Positions 13,146 through 26,319 of a stretch of DNA of 64,000 nt are shown here, piece by piece; within the stretch, counting starts at the first letter, position 1; every line of letters starts with the position of its first letter. The notes under the pieces were generated by a model. It was not told the DNA's origin. It did no database searches and saw only the letters and a program-made list of their open reading frames with translations. A program made the position numbers and the translations under genes. This DNA is from Isoetes taiwanensis (taxonomy: Eukaryota > Streptophyta > Lycopodiopsida > Isoetales > Isoetaceae): the NCBI GenBank assembly GCA_021234155.1, contig JAJEKV010000004.1, positions 3,094,819 through 3,158,818 of the forward strand, read 5' to 3'.

Positions 13146-14500
13146 ACACAGTCGTATATCAATAGTTTAGAATGCCTTAATGTTGGTCGGGTTTTTGGGG
13201 GGTGTTGTTGGTACAAGCACATTTTGGGAACCTTTGTTCATGGGATGGTTTACCATTCTTCCAGCATTCAAAATGTATCTAGGAAACTTCCATCAGTGGA
13301 TTCTTCTACAGTTCATCACGAATACGGGTGAATTAATATGCTCGGAGATGCTTTTTTGCAGGTAGAAGAAACATTGCAGGTAGGAGGAAACTATTTCCTG
13401 CTATTGCTACATCGTCTTTCAATGTCGGTAGGGATTTTGGGCAGGGGTTCTCTTTTTGTCTTGATAGTTTTTGTCTTTGATAGTGTTGGCTAGAAAAATC
13501 TTAAAAATTATATTTGATGAAGGGATAGGTTCCTTTTCTTGACTAATTAAAGGTATGGAAGGAGGGAGCTTGAGTCATGACTTCTTGACAACCCACACTA
13601 AATAAGCTTTTTTAATAAAGGAGTTATGGAAAAAGAAGGGAAGGTACGAAGATTGCTCCAAGAAGGAAGATTGCTTAGCAAGAACATTAGGTGGATGCAC
13701 ATATGCATCCACTGATTCTCTTTGATGCACATATCTTTGCAATGATTGTTTTCTTCCTCTAATCAACCCTGCTCTGATAGGACTACACTTTCTCTGCTGT
13801 GTCAATCAAGTAACACTGCACAATTTTTGCGACTTTGCTGTTGAAAGTGTAAAATATTTCAAAATTGATTAGCTTGGCAATTATTCTTCTTTGTCCCTTC
13901 CTAAATTCAAATGATTAAATGGTCATGTATTGGCTATAGCCATTTAATACTTATGCTGCTCCTTTGGCCAAAGGCTAAAGTCCACATAAGACTCGCCTTA
14001 TGGAATTAGAAGTTCCAGATTCCACAGTATTTCTGCAGCAAGTAGATGCAAGGATTGAAGTTCGACCTAGAGGACAATGTGCAGATGGTTTCTTCTCAAC
14101 TATAGAGATAAAAACAGTAGAAGTCCAACCATGGATTGAAAATACAAAATATCTACAACTATCCTCGGAAGTAACCGAACTAATCTCTATTAGTCTTCGG
14201 AATTAATCAGACTAACTTACCAACATCTGTATAAAGAACTTTAATATGCAGAATATGACTCATTATAGAAATAACTATCTTAATCAACCTATAATACAGG
14301 AGAAAAAATCACTTGCTTATGAAGTCCAAGGACCACTACTCTCGATAAAAGCACAAACTAAAGCACGGATCACTAAAAGCATGAACTTGATACCTAATTT
14401 CACGGCCGCGTAAGCTCTTATATGCAATTTAGTGAAGTCATCTCGGCACCGGGAATTTGCAAATCGGACCATTCTTTGCGGTATATGCGCCTGAGAATAA

Positions 14501-14648
14501 GGTGTCCGCGGAGGTCTTGCAATCCTCGAAAATTCATGACAAAAAATTAGGGTGTCCACGGGAGGTCTTGCAACCCTCAAAAATCATGACAAAAATTAGG
14601 GTGCCCACGAGAGATCTTGCAACACTCAAAATTCATGACAAAAAACTA
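14501..14648 (+). repeat. Three tandem units of about 50 bp
   Basis: Units start at 14501, 14551 and 14599, each opening GGTGTCC or GGTGCCC, followed by a CTTGCAA-CTC core and ending ATTCATGACAAAAA. They differ by a few substitutions and indels, so this is a short diverged minisatellite. Confidence 0.85.
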
Positions 14649-17600
14649 TTGACAACGATGTTTAAAGGCATACTTAATGAAAGGAAGGTTCAGCACAGAT
14701 CCACATTACCTCTGCATATTATGCCAGTCAATATTTCATAGACGTATCCTTATATAAAGCACATATTCTCAATGACCAATCACAAAAGATGACAAAATCA
14801 TATTAGTTTTTTCTATTAAATTCCGAGTGTTAATGCTAATTGCCATGAAAGATGAACTCATAGAGAGCTGCAAGTACTGCCAATTCATGCATACTCATAA
14901 AGACACCAGTGACATCTACATTAGGCAACTTCAAATCCTTGCCGTACCTTTGAGCGCCTCAGTCATATAAAAGCTAATTATCAGGAAATTGTTTTCAAGA
15001 GAAATAGCTCATGTCCTAGTCACTTTCAATACATGAATTCCTGGCATATGCAAGGCAATTCGGGTTTTGTGGGGCCTTTCAGGGCTAAATTGCTAAACAG
15101 TTGATGCAAGCATTGAACATTTTACAAACTAACTAGCATATCAAGGTCAATTCACATTCTTCAGATTATTTCTAGACCCATCAGGAGGCCTCTAGTAACT
15201 GTTATAATACATCTTTGTTTCTTTCATCTAAACCATCCTTTCCTTTGTTTGATGATTGATCAAGCAGGAAACAATCTTGTGAATGGAACAAAGGAGCTGA
15301 AGAGCTTACCAATATGGATATCTATAGGAGAAAGAAATGTAAGCCATCTTTTAAGTTCTTCAGCCCAAAGCATACGTAGGGTATCTGGACAAACAACTAA
15401 CAGAGATCCCTTCTTCATATAACATGCAGCAACACCTATTGCATGTTATCAACATTGCCAAGGGATTTTCTATGAAGTGGCTTGATAGCACTGTGAGAAT
15501 AGATAGGCGCATTGCTAATTGCCAAACATCAAAGTAACTGAATAGTCTTTGCCATGCCCATTTTATGCTTAAAAAAGGAGGAGCAAATTACCCGCGAGAA
15601 GCTCTTCGGTGAATTTGATGCGTGCCTGTTGAAATGGAATCCACTGAGGCATCTGTTCCAGAATATCCCAAAGTGATACATCAATTATGTTACCATCATC
15701 ACTATCAACAGCAAGCCTCTTAGAAGAGGCCCACCCCTTATGACAGCATGCCTAGCCTTCTTTCTCATACATAAACTAACTACAAGAAAAAAATAGAAAA
15801 CAATGAATGATCGGAGCTTTATTGAATACAAGCGACAAATGATGATCCGCCCATACTGTAGATTATAAAAATACTTGGTTGCTTTTTTATTTGAAAAAAA
15901 AATAAAAATTCAAGAAACAAGGGCAAATTCATGAATAGCATATAAACTACTAAATATAGCACAAATCCCATGAACACTAAAACAAAACTTTTTAATTTTT
16001 TTTCAAACTGAAAAACACATCACTACTACTTTTTTCACAAAACACATTTATGGCTATCGACCCAGAAAACAAAGTGCCTAGGCTCCTCCGCAATGCAAAT
16101 CATCGCCATAGCCATGAGCTCCAACTCTGGAACTCTGTTTGTGAGACTGCTGCAAATGATCACCCCAAATGCATTGAGAAGGATGGATGGATAATGAACT
16201 GTAGCAAAACAATGTAGCATGCAGCAAAAATGTTTGTGGATATAAAGCCTTTCCTTTTATTAGCTTCAATGTCCATCTTTATATAACCCTTTTTTTTTTT
16301 TTTTTTTTTTTTGTATAAAGGTGCCTCATTTATATTTAAATGGCCCACCTTTTTCTATTGTACTTGATACCATAATAATATCTTCTCGACCCCTAGATAT
16401 TTTAGTAGCCCTTAGATAAGTTTTTTAAAAGTAATGGTCCATCCAAAAAAAATAACTTTTTGATTAAAGACTTCTTCCTTCAACCAATATTTTGGAAGAA
16501 AAAGCATTTGCCAATGTAAACAGCCACGAATTTAAGACCATAGACAACAAATAAATGTCATTTTATTCTGCTCCCTTCACTCCTCGAAATTATGTAGTTA
16601 TGTGTTGGGAGTTACTTAATAGCCCATCACAAAATACATTTCACCTAATAAAGCAAAAACTTCAATGAAATGAAAGATATTGACCAAGAGAAAAAACAAG
16701 AGTTATCTTGTATTTCCCAAAAACCTCCATCTACATATGTTCGGCTAACTTTTCTCAAACATAATAAAAAACATCACCTCCTATAGCTAATAACATAGGA
16801 GGCAATTCATAGTGCCTTGACACCTCGTTATCTAAGTTGGCTATGGATTATTCATTTCTAACAAATGGGACTTCTTCACATTGAGGGGTTTGAATCCATG
16901 GAGCATGTTGTTCACGTGCAATCTTTATAGTTTCAGGTTTATTATGTTGATTAGATTAGACCTAGTTAGTGCATTTCTTAAGAAAACAAGGTGCCAAGAC
17001 ACTATAGATTGCCCTATGCCATTGTTGTAGCATTGTTTATAGGCGAGGAATAACTTGATTGTTATATCATCCTTTCCTTGGGATGATTGTGCATGGGTTG
17101 TTTTGTCTACAAGGGTTGAGGTAATAAGAGTTTTCATGTTGGTAAAGCATGAAAGCTTTAATGCTTGCGGATGGTCGGATATAAATATTGTAATCCTTTG
17201 TTCTCCATAAGTGTTGTAAACATATATCAAGGCTTGCAACAAGGGGCATGTAGAGGCAAGTTGATCTCTCTTTATTCTTTAGATTCACTCACCTAGGCTT
17301 TCCATATAAAAACGAAAGTTCAAGACATTATAGATGTTATTATATGATTCAGGGTTGGGTTGCTCAAGGGCATATTCTAGCTTGATGGTGGTGTAACATT
17401 GCCAGCAAGTGCATGAGGATTATAAGAAACTAACATATATTGGTGTACCTGGTTTAGGAGCGAAAGTGAAGTGAAAAAAAAGGGCAAAAGAAAGAGTAAA
17501 AAAGATATCGAGAAAACAATGAGCACGCTAGGGGCACATTATCCTACCTATTTTTTACTAATAACTATTTTGAGATCAATACTAAACAAGATGAACGCTT

Positions 17601-19435
17601 ACGGTTTCAGCCCTGCTCTTTTGCTCATAACTCAGGATTTCGGTGTCAGATTCAGGTGTTCTTGGGCTCGTTGGAAAGCTTATCGAACGAGCTTTCCGTC
17701 AATGTATGATTTGTATGGTGTTTTCTCTGTTTTTGGTCGAAGGAATCCGCCTGACAGTCCCGGCACTCTTTTGGCAGTGCTAGGGTTTGGCTGTAGTTTT
17801 CTTTTGGCCATAACTTCTGCATCTGGTGGCAGGTTTGGGCGTATTTGGGCTTGTTGGAAAGCCTTTTGAGCATTCCATCCTGTGGTGCTTAATTTTTTCA
17901 GAGATTGGCCTGTTGGAAAAGACGGTTCAGCTCTGAAACTTCGGCCCCCCTCTCTTGGTGGAGATGACAAGATCGATCGCGGACCAGCCAAAACATGCTT
18001 ACAGTGCTTCTACCATAGTTCATGGTGGAATTGGCAAAAGAATGTCTGCAGATTCTTCCAGAATAAGTGTACGTGATGCACACAAAATGGCTCGTGAGGG
18101 TGCTCTTTCGGCTCCTGAGAGTTTAGTTTCTTTAGTGCACCTCAATCCTTTAGTGTTGCCCAATATGTCTTCTAATGGCATGAGTGTGGCCGCCTCAATT
18201 GAGACAGGAGCTCCATCTCTTTCCTCTTCTCAGTTACTTGCTCCAGTTTCTATTCCATTTGTAGTTGCCGCCTTCTGATTGTGTACTCCCCATCGTCACG
18301 GTGAGGCGGAAGGCGTGTTGAATATGTGCCATTAGGAAACTCTTCTGAGAGTGTCGCACCTCAATGCCGTTGGAATTCCTCGAGATCAGGTTCCCCAATA
18401 CGGTTTCCTCCATCATTAATCCAACTCTCAAGGCTACGGGGCATCCTTCGTCTCTTCTTCCTCGAACTATGTTCTGGTACATTGATATCAGTACTAGCAG
18501 AATTACCACCACAAGCTTCAACTAGTATGTCGGGGCTTTGTGACCTGTCATCTTCATCTTGGATGAAGTTTGGGTCATTCTTTGGAGCAAGCACACAGCA
18601 GCAAGCACACAAACACTATGATCGCAAAATGAAAATATAGGAGCATAATAAGATGGTAGACTATGTTACATGAAGTAGTATTTGGTGTAGTGAATGAAGC
18701 ACGATGTAGATGATTCACACTAATCCAGTAGGATTCAAGAAATTCTCCTCCCACACTAGCAATCCATGGCATCATATGTGTCTGTGTAAAAGATAACTGA
18801 ACCTCGCATTCTGCCTTGGACATTCGCCAGTAACTATTTCGACCATTGGGGACTTTCTCGCTCGTAATCATTAATTTTTTTTGAAATCCCTCACCAAGGT
18901 ATCCCTACTACTCCTCAGCTGGCAACTTGGCGAATCATCAATTCATGTAGAGCTCAGTGGGTATTGACATAATGTCTATTTGCATTAGCATGCGTAGGAA
19001 TTGCCCACATTAGTATGTTGTACAATGCTAGAGTTAGTGGATGGATCATGCATAGTTGTGAGATTGACATGATTTATACCACAAATAGTAGGATTGGGAA
19101 TGTCATTAGAAATCACAAGGGATGATAATGTTCTTCTAATCCTTGGGTTTCCTGTACATATTGTCTCTAAACCCATCTAGTAAACTTGAATATCTCGCAT
19201 AATAACAGGTGTTTCCTTTGTGTTTTGAATGCTTTTATAGTATGGTTTTTATATGATTTGACGGTCGTATTGCATGAGTTTTACTAATCAGTACATCTAG
19301 AGTGGTCATTGTATTTTTCTGTTTAATTTTATATTTGAAATGCTTTAGCACTTGTACATACAATATTTTCAAAAAATGCATGCAAACTTCGAGAAAAGGT
19401 ATTCTAGGGTTTTGTTGGTTTACTATAGTGAGGTT
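14649..19435. other. Noncoding or unrecognised sequence
   Basis: No family is recognisable. A T-run lies at 16290-16312. Two related blocks near 17630-17700 and 17810-17880 share TTGGAAAGC and CATAACT text and resemble untranslated parts of LTR retroelements. Open frames on both strands at 17.5-18.9 kb are low-complexity or shadow frames without motifs. Confidence 0.4.
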
Positions 19436-19582
<147 letters not shown>

Positions 19583-20225
19583 ATACAAGTATTGATTGGC
19601 CCTTGATTCTTTTTATTATTGTCTAGCAATGCTAATGGTAAGATCAGATGCGGTTTTTTACAGCGTAAATTTGAGCAGAGTCTCCCATGGTAGATTTTGA
19701 GGATAAAAGTGGTTGGAATTAATGAGGTATATATGTGGCAGCTTATTTAAAAAATCTCCTTCGTAAACCCTTCAAGCACTTCGACATGGATTTTTTAATC
19801 TTTCGGACAGTAATAGGTCGATTGTTTTTTCTTTGGGTCCTATAGATTGGTCTCTGTGGACGATAAAATTCAATCCAATTCAATTCAATTCTTTGACATA
19901 ACAAACCTTTTTACAGTGATCAAATAAGAACTTCAAGCGTTAAGGTAAGAATCTACTTGAGTGGCACTATGGTTCATGGCTAGAAGCACAAGCAGTAATG
20001 CATGTAGCGTGTATTAGAACTAGTAAGAGTTTTTTTTTAAATCTGATAGCTTGTAGTTTAACTCATTTATCACTAAATAGGCTCTTGAATTGGTAATCAT
20101 TTTAGAAAGTGTGTAAACTTATATGATAGTACTGATATGTTGCGTAGAAGCTGACCTGATGTCTCACATAGAATGGATTTTGTACTGGACATTGCGTTTG
20201 TTGCCTTAAGAATGTTCTAGATGGT
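19583..20225. other. Intergenic sequence, nothing recognised
   Basis: AT-rich sequence between the microsatellite and the small LINE-tail insertion. No frame with a motif and no long repeat was seen. Confidence 0.4.
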
Positions 20226-20284
20226 AAGATTGAACTAGCATAATACGCCTTCAAAAAAAAAAAAAAAGATTGAACTAGCATAAT
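20226..20284 (+). mobile_element. Minimal 5'-truncated LINE insertion with 19-bp target duplication
   Basis: AAGATTGAACTAGCATAAT occurs at 20226-20244 and again at 20266-20284. Between the copies is only ACGCCTTC followed by an A-run. CCTTCAAAA matches the 3' end of the LINE on the - strand at 20957, which reads GGCCCTTCAAAA there. This is the expected footprint of target-primed reverse transcription that aborted almost immediately. Confidence 0.8.
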
Positions 20285-20956
20285 CATGCAACTAGGAATT
20301 TGCCACTATTTTGCTATGACTTGGCAGGATCGTTGCATTAATTACATGGAATACCCAGCAATCTGAAAGGGGCTGCAAAAGTATATTCTGTAACACATGC
20401 AATTTTATCTCCCTTAGATTTTTACTAGCGTGGCAGATTTATCCTATACTACTTATCTAAGGAGGTAGAAATATTTGGATTAAATCTTCCTTATTCTTGT
20501 TTGTAAGTCTACAACTAGGGTGAGAAATGATAAACTTAGGCTGCTAGTAGCTTAGGCTCTTACCTATATATTTAGCTAATTGTCCTTTGGTTACATTTGC
20601 AAATGCTTGGGATCTTCTACTCCTGCTATGTTCTTTTTAAAAATGGGTGATCGACAAAGAATGTGGTCTAATTATGGTTGATTGGACGTAAATGCTACTT
20701 GAAGCGACGTTTACAATGCAAACGGAGGGTTCTTTTATACCTGCTACTTTCTATCATTTAAAATTTTGTAAATTTGTTGTGGGTCAGACCTGCTTCTATT
20801 TAACCTCGTTTTGAAGCTAAACCTTATTGTATGTATGAGGATAGTGGAACTTGCACATTGCTTCAAAGTTTGGAAAACTATTTATTTACTTTCCTTTAGT
20901 AGAAGAAACGTGTGTTTAATTATCATCATGCAATTTTATTGATATATTTATTTTCA
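20285..20956. other. Intergenic sequence, nothing recognised
   Basis: No coding frame or repeat was recognised up to the poly-T start of the LINE. Confidence 0.4.
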
Positions 20957-21110
20957 TCTTTTTTTTTTTTTTTGAAGGGCCGAAAGCCAAAAAGTTTATT
21001 AATCGGATAAAAGTACAATATTTACATGTCTCATCTAAGCTGTGTAAGCACAAAAGGATGCCACCGAGACCCACGAGCACGGAGCACAATGTACTTACTC
21101 GAATAGGAGA

Positions 21111-24100
21111 CTAATGATAAGAATCAATTCGAAATCTTGAATCGGATCGTTCCATCATTTCTGATTCAAGGGAGGAACACTCGTAGGCTGTCAATATCTT
21201 TTTCTGGGCCACCGTAATAACACCGTGTGTAGAAGAATTAATGCCCCGAAAGATCTGGTGTCTGCGACGCTCCCATATCGACCATAGGAGCCAGCGAAAC
21301 CAAGATGGAATGCTTTTGTTTAGCGAGGAGGCCATGCGTTAGGATAGGGCGCCAAGAAGAATGCATCCAAGTAGTCCAATGCATTAAACAAACCTTGTAG
21401 CTAGGACCATGTTGATTGAACCTCGGACAATCAAAGAGACAATGCTCAAAAGAGTTTCGGCGTCCAGAAAAGGCAGTGGGCATCTGCGGATATCGAGGAT
21501 CATAGCGATGTCGGAAGGCATTAACATAAGCCCTTGTGGATAACACGCCACCACCGTCTGAGAGACTTTAGGGTGGAGCAACCTATCCCAAAGCCATCGC
21601 CATGTGCGACACAAAGTGGGTTTGTGGAACACTGTAGGTGCCACCCATCGCAAGCTGGAGGGTTGTGATGCTAAAAAAGAAGGCGATATCACGGATCGAC
21701 AAAGTACTTGCCTTTGTGAATATTTTAATGGCGGTCCCATGGCACCCTTTCAACAACACCAACTTGCACTATAAGAGGCAAATTTTCTGCGACCTTCTCC
21801 CATAGAGATACATCCCAGCGAGAGGCGGGAACTTTGCACGAAATTCGAGCCAAGATAGTGGCGACCCACCTCATACCATGCTTGAATAGAGACAACACCT
21901 GCAAGAACCCCATCGTCTACGTGTAAAGGGATGAGCCCGATCTTTGCCAATGGAGGTGTTGGGGGTGCGGAAGCGTGGTGCCCACCACCATGGAGTCTCA
22001 ATAGGGTGTGGATAGGGGGCATGGCCAAAAAGATGTCGACCGCCTCCCATCTTTGTCAACAAGCCCGCATAAAAATGGAGAAGCATTTGGAAAAGGCTGC
22101 AGTCACGAAATAAAGCCCAAAGGTAGGACTGGTTTGGCGACCTTCTTGCCTAGAGAATCTGAGTGACCAAGAGCTTGTCTAAGGAGGCGTGAACCGGGGA
22201 GAGTCATCCGCACCATTGAAGTCTCAAATGAGCTTTGAAATAAGCACTTTGCTCTGCGATAAGAAGTCCATCATACCCGGACCACCGCCCATTTTGGAAG
22301 GATGCGCCGACCAAGCCATCTTAACCACAGCACCTTCCTCGTCACATAGCCCAAATAAAGTTTAGAACTATTGCAATGAGCTCCCGCACTTTGATTTGTG
22401 GGGCTAGCGATAAGGATGCCATATAAGCATGGGTACTACTAAGGGTGACTTGGCCCTTTGTGTCACGACCATAAAGAGACAACTTAGCGGTGGACCACGG
22501 AACAAGTGCTTCTCAAACCCCTAATGATCTCCTCCCATGCGGCTCCCATAGTAACATGGATGCCAAGCTGAAATCCCCAACAACTTGATGGCTTGTTCAT
22601 GCGTAAAGTAATTTCCATGGATAATCGTGAACACATCTTAGGAGCGGATTATCAATGTCCACAAAGGCTTGTACATACGCCACCCACAAGGACAGAAAGC
22701 CGGTGAAAAAGTATCTGAGCATTTTGGTAGCGGGGAAGATTCTTAGCATTGGCGACTAGGAAAAGGAACGTATCGTCTGCATATTGATTGCAAACCTCTT
22801 GTGTGCCGTCCTCCATTGCATAAGGTGATGGGCAGCCAGTCTGAACTAGTCTGAGGATCCTTGACCTTGGGGATGAGTGAGATGACACTTGTGTTTAGAA
22901 TTCTATCCAAAGCGATTCTGCGGGTTGAAAGTCGCGAAATCATCATACACATCGGCTCGGCCCATTCCCAATATTCTGGAAGAACTTCGATTGGCAAACC
23001 ATCAAACTGGGCATTTGCCTCTTTTCAGTTCAAAGACTGCCGAACTTAAATCATCAGCTGTCATAGCCGCCTCTATTGACTCGGCTGCTCACCAGAGACG
23101 ATGGGGGAATTCCTAGACAAAACAGCGTCTGGAATTTCTGATTGAAAGGGAAGATGTTTCTCAGCAAAAAACGTCTGGAAGTGGTTATGCAGATGTTGCT
23201 TGAGGCCATTCGGTAGAAGCAATGAGGACATAATTCGGCGACATGCGGCGCCTCTTAACCGCTTACGAAAAAGCCCGTTACCGATCTCCATCACGAAACC
23301 ATTGCAGACCTGCCTTCGTCTTTGCTTGCTGAATTTACTCCTCCTCCAATGCTTGGATCTATGCCAAACTATCACGATCATGAACACCTGGAAGACATCC
23401 CTGTAGGTCCTGATACAAGGTATCGGTAAAGGCTCGACCTGCTAGCTGCGGACTCGACCTTGTTTGGCAAAACTTTTGGCTGCTGCAATTGCATCCACTA
23501 TCGAGTCATGTCTGGCGTCGGTGAAGGCAATTGTCAAATATTCTTGCAACCTTCTTGAAAGTCAGCATCCCTTTAAGAACTTCGTTCAAAGCGAAAACAC
23601 GTCCGTCGGGGCCGCTGCTTTGTAGGGGCTCGTCTGGAAATGAATTGCGAATGGTGGTATGGCGGGTTATCTACGAGGCGAGCAGAAGAAAGAGACTGGA
23701 AATGCCTCGCATCTACATTCCAATAAGCTCTATCAGCAGAAGCTTGCGCGACCCCACTAACGACCATTGCACCAAGTAAAGGCACCTTCACCATCAATCT
23801 CAGGAGGTTGCGGTCATGGAGTAGGCAGACCCGCTGGCTGGCGTTCAAAACCGGAACACCACTATAGAAGTGCGCCCCAGCCGTCGGACTCTATTTCCAC
23901 CATATTAAGATCCCCAACAAGAAGCCATGAAATGTGGCGGCCCAAGGTGAGTATCTTCTCTACGCCAAAGAGGCCCCGGTGAAGCTCTCGATGGGGTCTA
24001 TTGTGGCGTAAACATTAATTAGACCATATTTAACCCCTTGTTCCGCCATACAATTGGGCCCCAGCGACCAAAGCAATCGGCACGAGTAAAGATGTGCGGC

Positions 24101-24175
24101 AGGAAGGAAGCCACGACCCACACGCTGGCGAGAATCAGGCAGCTGCGATAAGGACATTAAACTGCGACCAAGCAT
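21111..24175 (-). pseudogene. LINE ORF2 (endonuclease, reverse transcriptase, zf-RVT region), frameshifted
   Basis: Fragments in order on the - strand are as follows. An endonuclease-like block has YGLINVYATIDP (about 24.0 kb). Reverse-transcriptase text is ILNTSVISLIPKVKDP then SSDWLPITLCN (about 22.9 kb), and the catalytic motif is QYADDTFLFL (about 22.78 kb). The C-terminal region has TWRWLWDRLLHPKV (about 21.6 kb), CPRFNQHGP and the end LLWSIWERRRHQIFRG (about 21.25 kb). This order is that of plant L1 ORF2. No two blocks share an unbroken frame, so no active enzyme is made. A second, shorter relative lies on the + strand at 2.7-4.0 kb. Confidence 0.75.
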
Positions 24176-24437
24176 GTGCGCAAGCTTTGATCGTCTCCCT
24201 TACGACACTTGTGCTCTTGAAGGCATCTGGTGGCGTCAATCTAGATAAGTAGAAAGAAATCGACTCAAAAGCGAGGGGGAGGAGGCTATCCACGAACATT
24301 TCATGAGACTAAGCTGCATTGATCTTGTGATGGGGCCAATTCGGATGAGACCACTAGTGTCTCAAAGGGAATCGAGGATGTTTTACGGGCATCGGCATGG
24401 CGGTAACCTCATCGACCAAATCAGCCCTTGAAGTGGA

Positions 24438-25840
24438 TCAAAGCGACCACGATTGGGATGCAATGGGAAGAGGTGGTGCTACGAAGCGAGGCGGGGCTGG
24501 GATCTTGAAGGAATTAGATCCCTTAGCTGATTTTTTCGTGGTTGTGAAAGCCGGTGGATGTTTTGGTGGTGGGTGGATGCCCGCGTCGATCAATGTCCAT
24601 ATACTATCCACGAGCCTCTTCAATTTGCTCTTGCAATTTACGGATTTCGGCCCGGTCTCAACATTTGGTGATCGAGGCGAGGTGAGGGCTGAAAAGCTGG
24701 AAGAAGGCGATCCGCGAGGCATAGGGATGTGAGAGATCCATTGAGGTGGGAGCTGATCTAGGAGGCGTGAAGTCCGGAGGAAGCGGATGAAGGACCTGTT
24801 GGTGAACCTGCGATATTGAGCAAAGAGAGGGGGGCCGGGAAAAATGAGAGCTAGTTGGGGACCATTCAATATGGGCGGCTTAAGCGGAAAAGAACATGGG
24901 TCCACTTTGGACAACAATTGTTTTGAGGCAAATCACGGTGAATGGGCCTTGCCACACAAACCTTAGTGATGCCATTGGTTATGGAGTGTTGCAAATGGAG
25001 TCCAACCTCATTCGCAATGGCAGAAATGAACTTGGAATCCTGTAACTTTTAGCAAACTAGAAGGGGGCACATAAGGCATATGGCTTAGGTGGAAAGGATC
25101 AAGAAACCTGCTTGTTGATAGAGCAAGAAGTGTTTCCAGAGAGGATCAACAGCTCCTTCTATGAGTTGAGCAGCCGGCTCAGGAGATTCAAACATCAAAA
25201 GAAAGCAACGTTGATCTTTTGCCACAAGGTTGATAGATTGATAAGCAGGAAGCCCTAGCTTGTGAAGGTGCCCAGAGAGCCAAGATCCCACGTACTTTAG
25301 ATCCAAGAAAGGGCCAGTGAAGTGGCAGACCACGGAACACGCAACCAACTGCTCTGCATGTCGTCGATGATCCTCATGGCTAATCTGCACCCAGTGTAGT
25401 ACCGTACTTCCCGTACTGTACGTGTACAATACGTATGCAACGTATAGTAAATTTTCCCATTTTTTTTTCTTATTTGATGCACAAAATGAAGAAGTACGTA
25501 TAGTACATACAGGTATGGTACCTTAAGTATGGAAAACGTAACGTATGCGTACGTAACCTACACTGTCTGCACCACTGGAGCCCCAAAATGCTCAAAAGTT
25601 GTCCTGCACTTCTGAACCTCATAAAAGATTTCGTCTGATGGGAGCTGGACATCCATAGAGTCTTGCTTGGCTTGCAATTGCTGGAGATAGGACACAACTT
25701 CTTTCCTATTGTTATCCACCATGGTGGCGTGGCCCTCGAGACCTGGCGAGGAGGTGGCGGGAGTTGCTGGGGGCCTTGCAAAACCACTCGAGAGAACCAC
25801 ACACGAAACTTCGAGCAAGCGTGTCGGATGATCTCCAAAG
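24438..25840 (-). pseudogene. LINE ORF1 (gag-like), interrupted by a MITE
   Basis: A block from about 25380 to 25085 reads VACSVVCHFTGPFLDLKYVG, then LGLPAYQSI, then an LLMFESPEPA phrase. This resembles the DUF4283-type RNA-binding domain of plant LINE ORF1 proteins. Upstream text (LQQLQAKQDSMDVQ, about 25.7 kb) would be a coiled N-terminal part. The two are separated by the 174-bp hAT-type MITE at 25392-25565. A proline-rich stretch follows near 24.5-24.9 kb. The ORF1 assignment rests on position and on the DUF4283-like pattern only. Confidence 0.5.
25392..25565. mobile_element. hAT-type MITE, 174 bp, with 8-bp target duplication
   Basis: The element begins CAGTGTAG and ends CTACACTG, an 8-bp perfect terminal inverted repeat extended by imperfect GTACGTA-rich arms. 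The flanks are TCTGCACC at 25384-25391 and TCTGCACC at 25566-25573, an exact 8-bp target duplication as made by hAT transposases. The interior is rich in GTACGTA-like palindromes and has no coding frame. It splits the LINE ORF1. Confidence 0.88.
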
Positions 25841-26319
25841 GTGCAGTCGATCGCGGCTCAAGGGATGGAAGAGGATGTCGCCCAGGTGCCCAGGTGGGGA
25901 AGAGGGAAACTCCTCACATACGAGGAACCTCAGCGTGTGTTGGGCGTACACCCGGTTGTGGAGGTTGAACCACCATCAGAGCACTATCTCTAGGAGTAGG
26001 CGGCTAAGGAACTTTCAACTGTATTGGAGGTGCAGCGGTGCAACACTATTAGGTGCGATCGTCGGAAAGAGCACTCTGAGGGCACATGAAGTGCGAGGCC
26101 CGACGCGGGGACTTCCGGCCTATGTTGGAGGAGCTAGTAGCCAGCGGCAACGTCGGCCCGGACAAAGAGGGTCTTGCACGAACGGAACCTCCAGCGAGTG
26201 TTGGGGCTAATTGGCGAGTTTCTTAAAATAAACCTACGGCGATTGCAGCCCCTAGCGGTGGCGGCGGCGGCGGCAGCACCGCCGGTTTATTCCGAGAAAC
26301 AAGCCAATCGCGGTTCGCC

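Larger units (their letters stand above)
20957..26200 (-). mobile_element. L1-like LINE, decayed, with poly-A tail
   Basis: The element reads on the - strand. Its tail is the T-run at about 20959-20974 on the + strand, preceded (element sense) by GGCTTTCGGCCCTTC. ORF1-like sequence lies at about 25.8-24.4 kb, endonuclease-like text at about 24.2-23.6 kb, reverse transcriptase at about 23.0-22.6 kb and the zinc-knuckle C-terminal region at about 21.9-21.1 kb. The frame is broken many times, so it is inactive. The 5' boundary near 26200 is a guess; a GC-rich stretch and a separate inverted-repeat element follow. I could not find a target duplication. Confidence 0.75.

Noticed and set aside
14000-14206. 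68-residue frame MELEVPDSTVFLQQVDARIE
   Set aside because: Looks protein-like but has no known motif, no neighbouring exons and is too short to support a gene.
17471-18640. Overlapping open frames on both strands as genes
   Set aside because: No domain, mixed frames, and the DNA shows degenerate repeats typical of retroelement untranslated sequence.
24397-24732. 111-residue + strand frame
   Set aside because: Shadow of the LINE ORF1 region on the other strand.
25663-26210. + strand frames of 101 and 148 residues
   Set aside because: They are antisense to LINE ORF1 and rich in Arg and Gly from GC-rich DNA; no motif.
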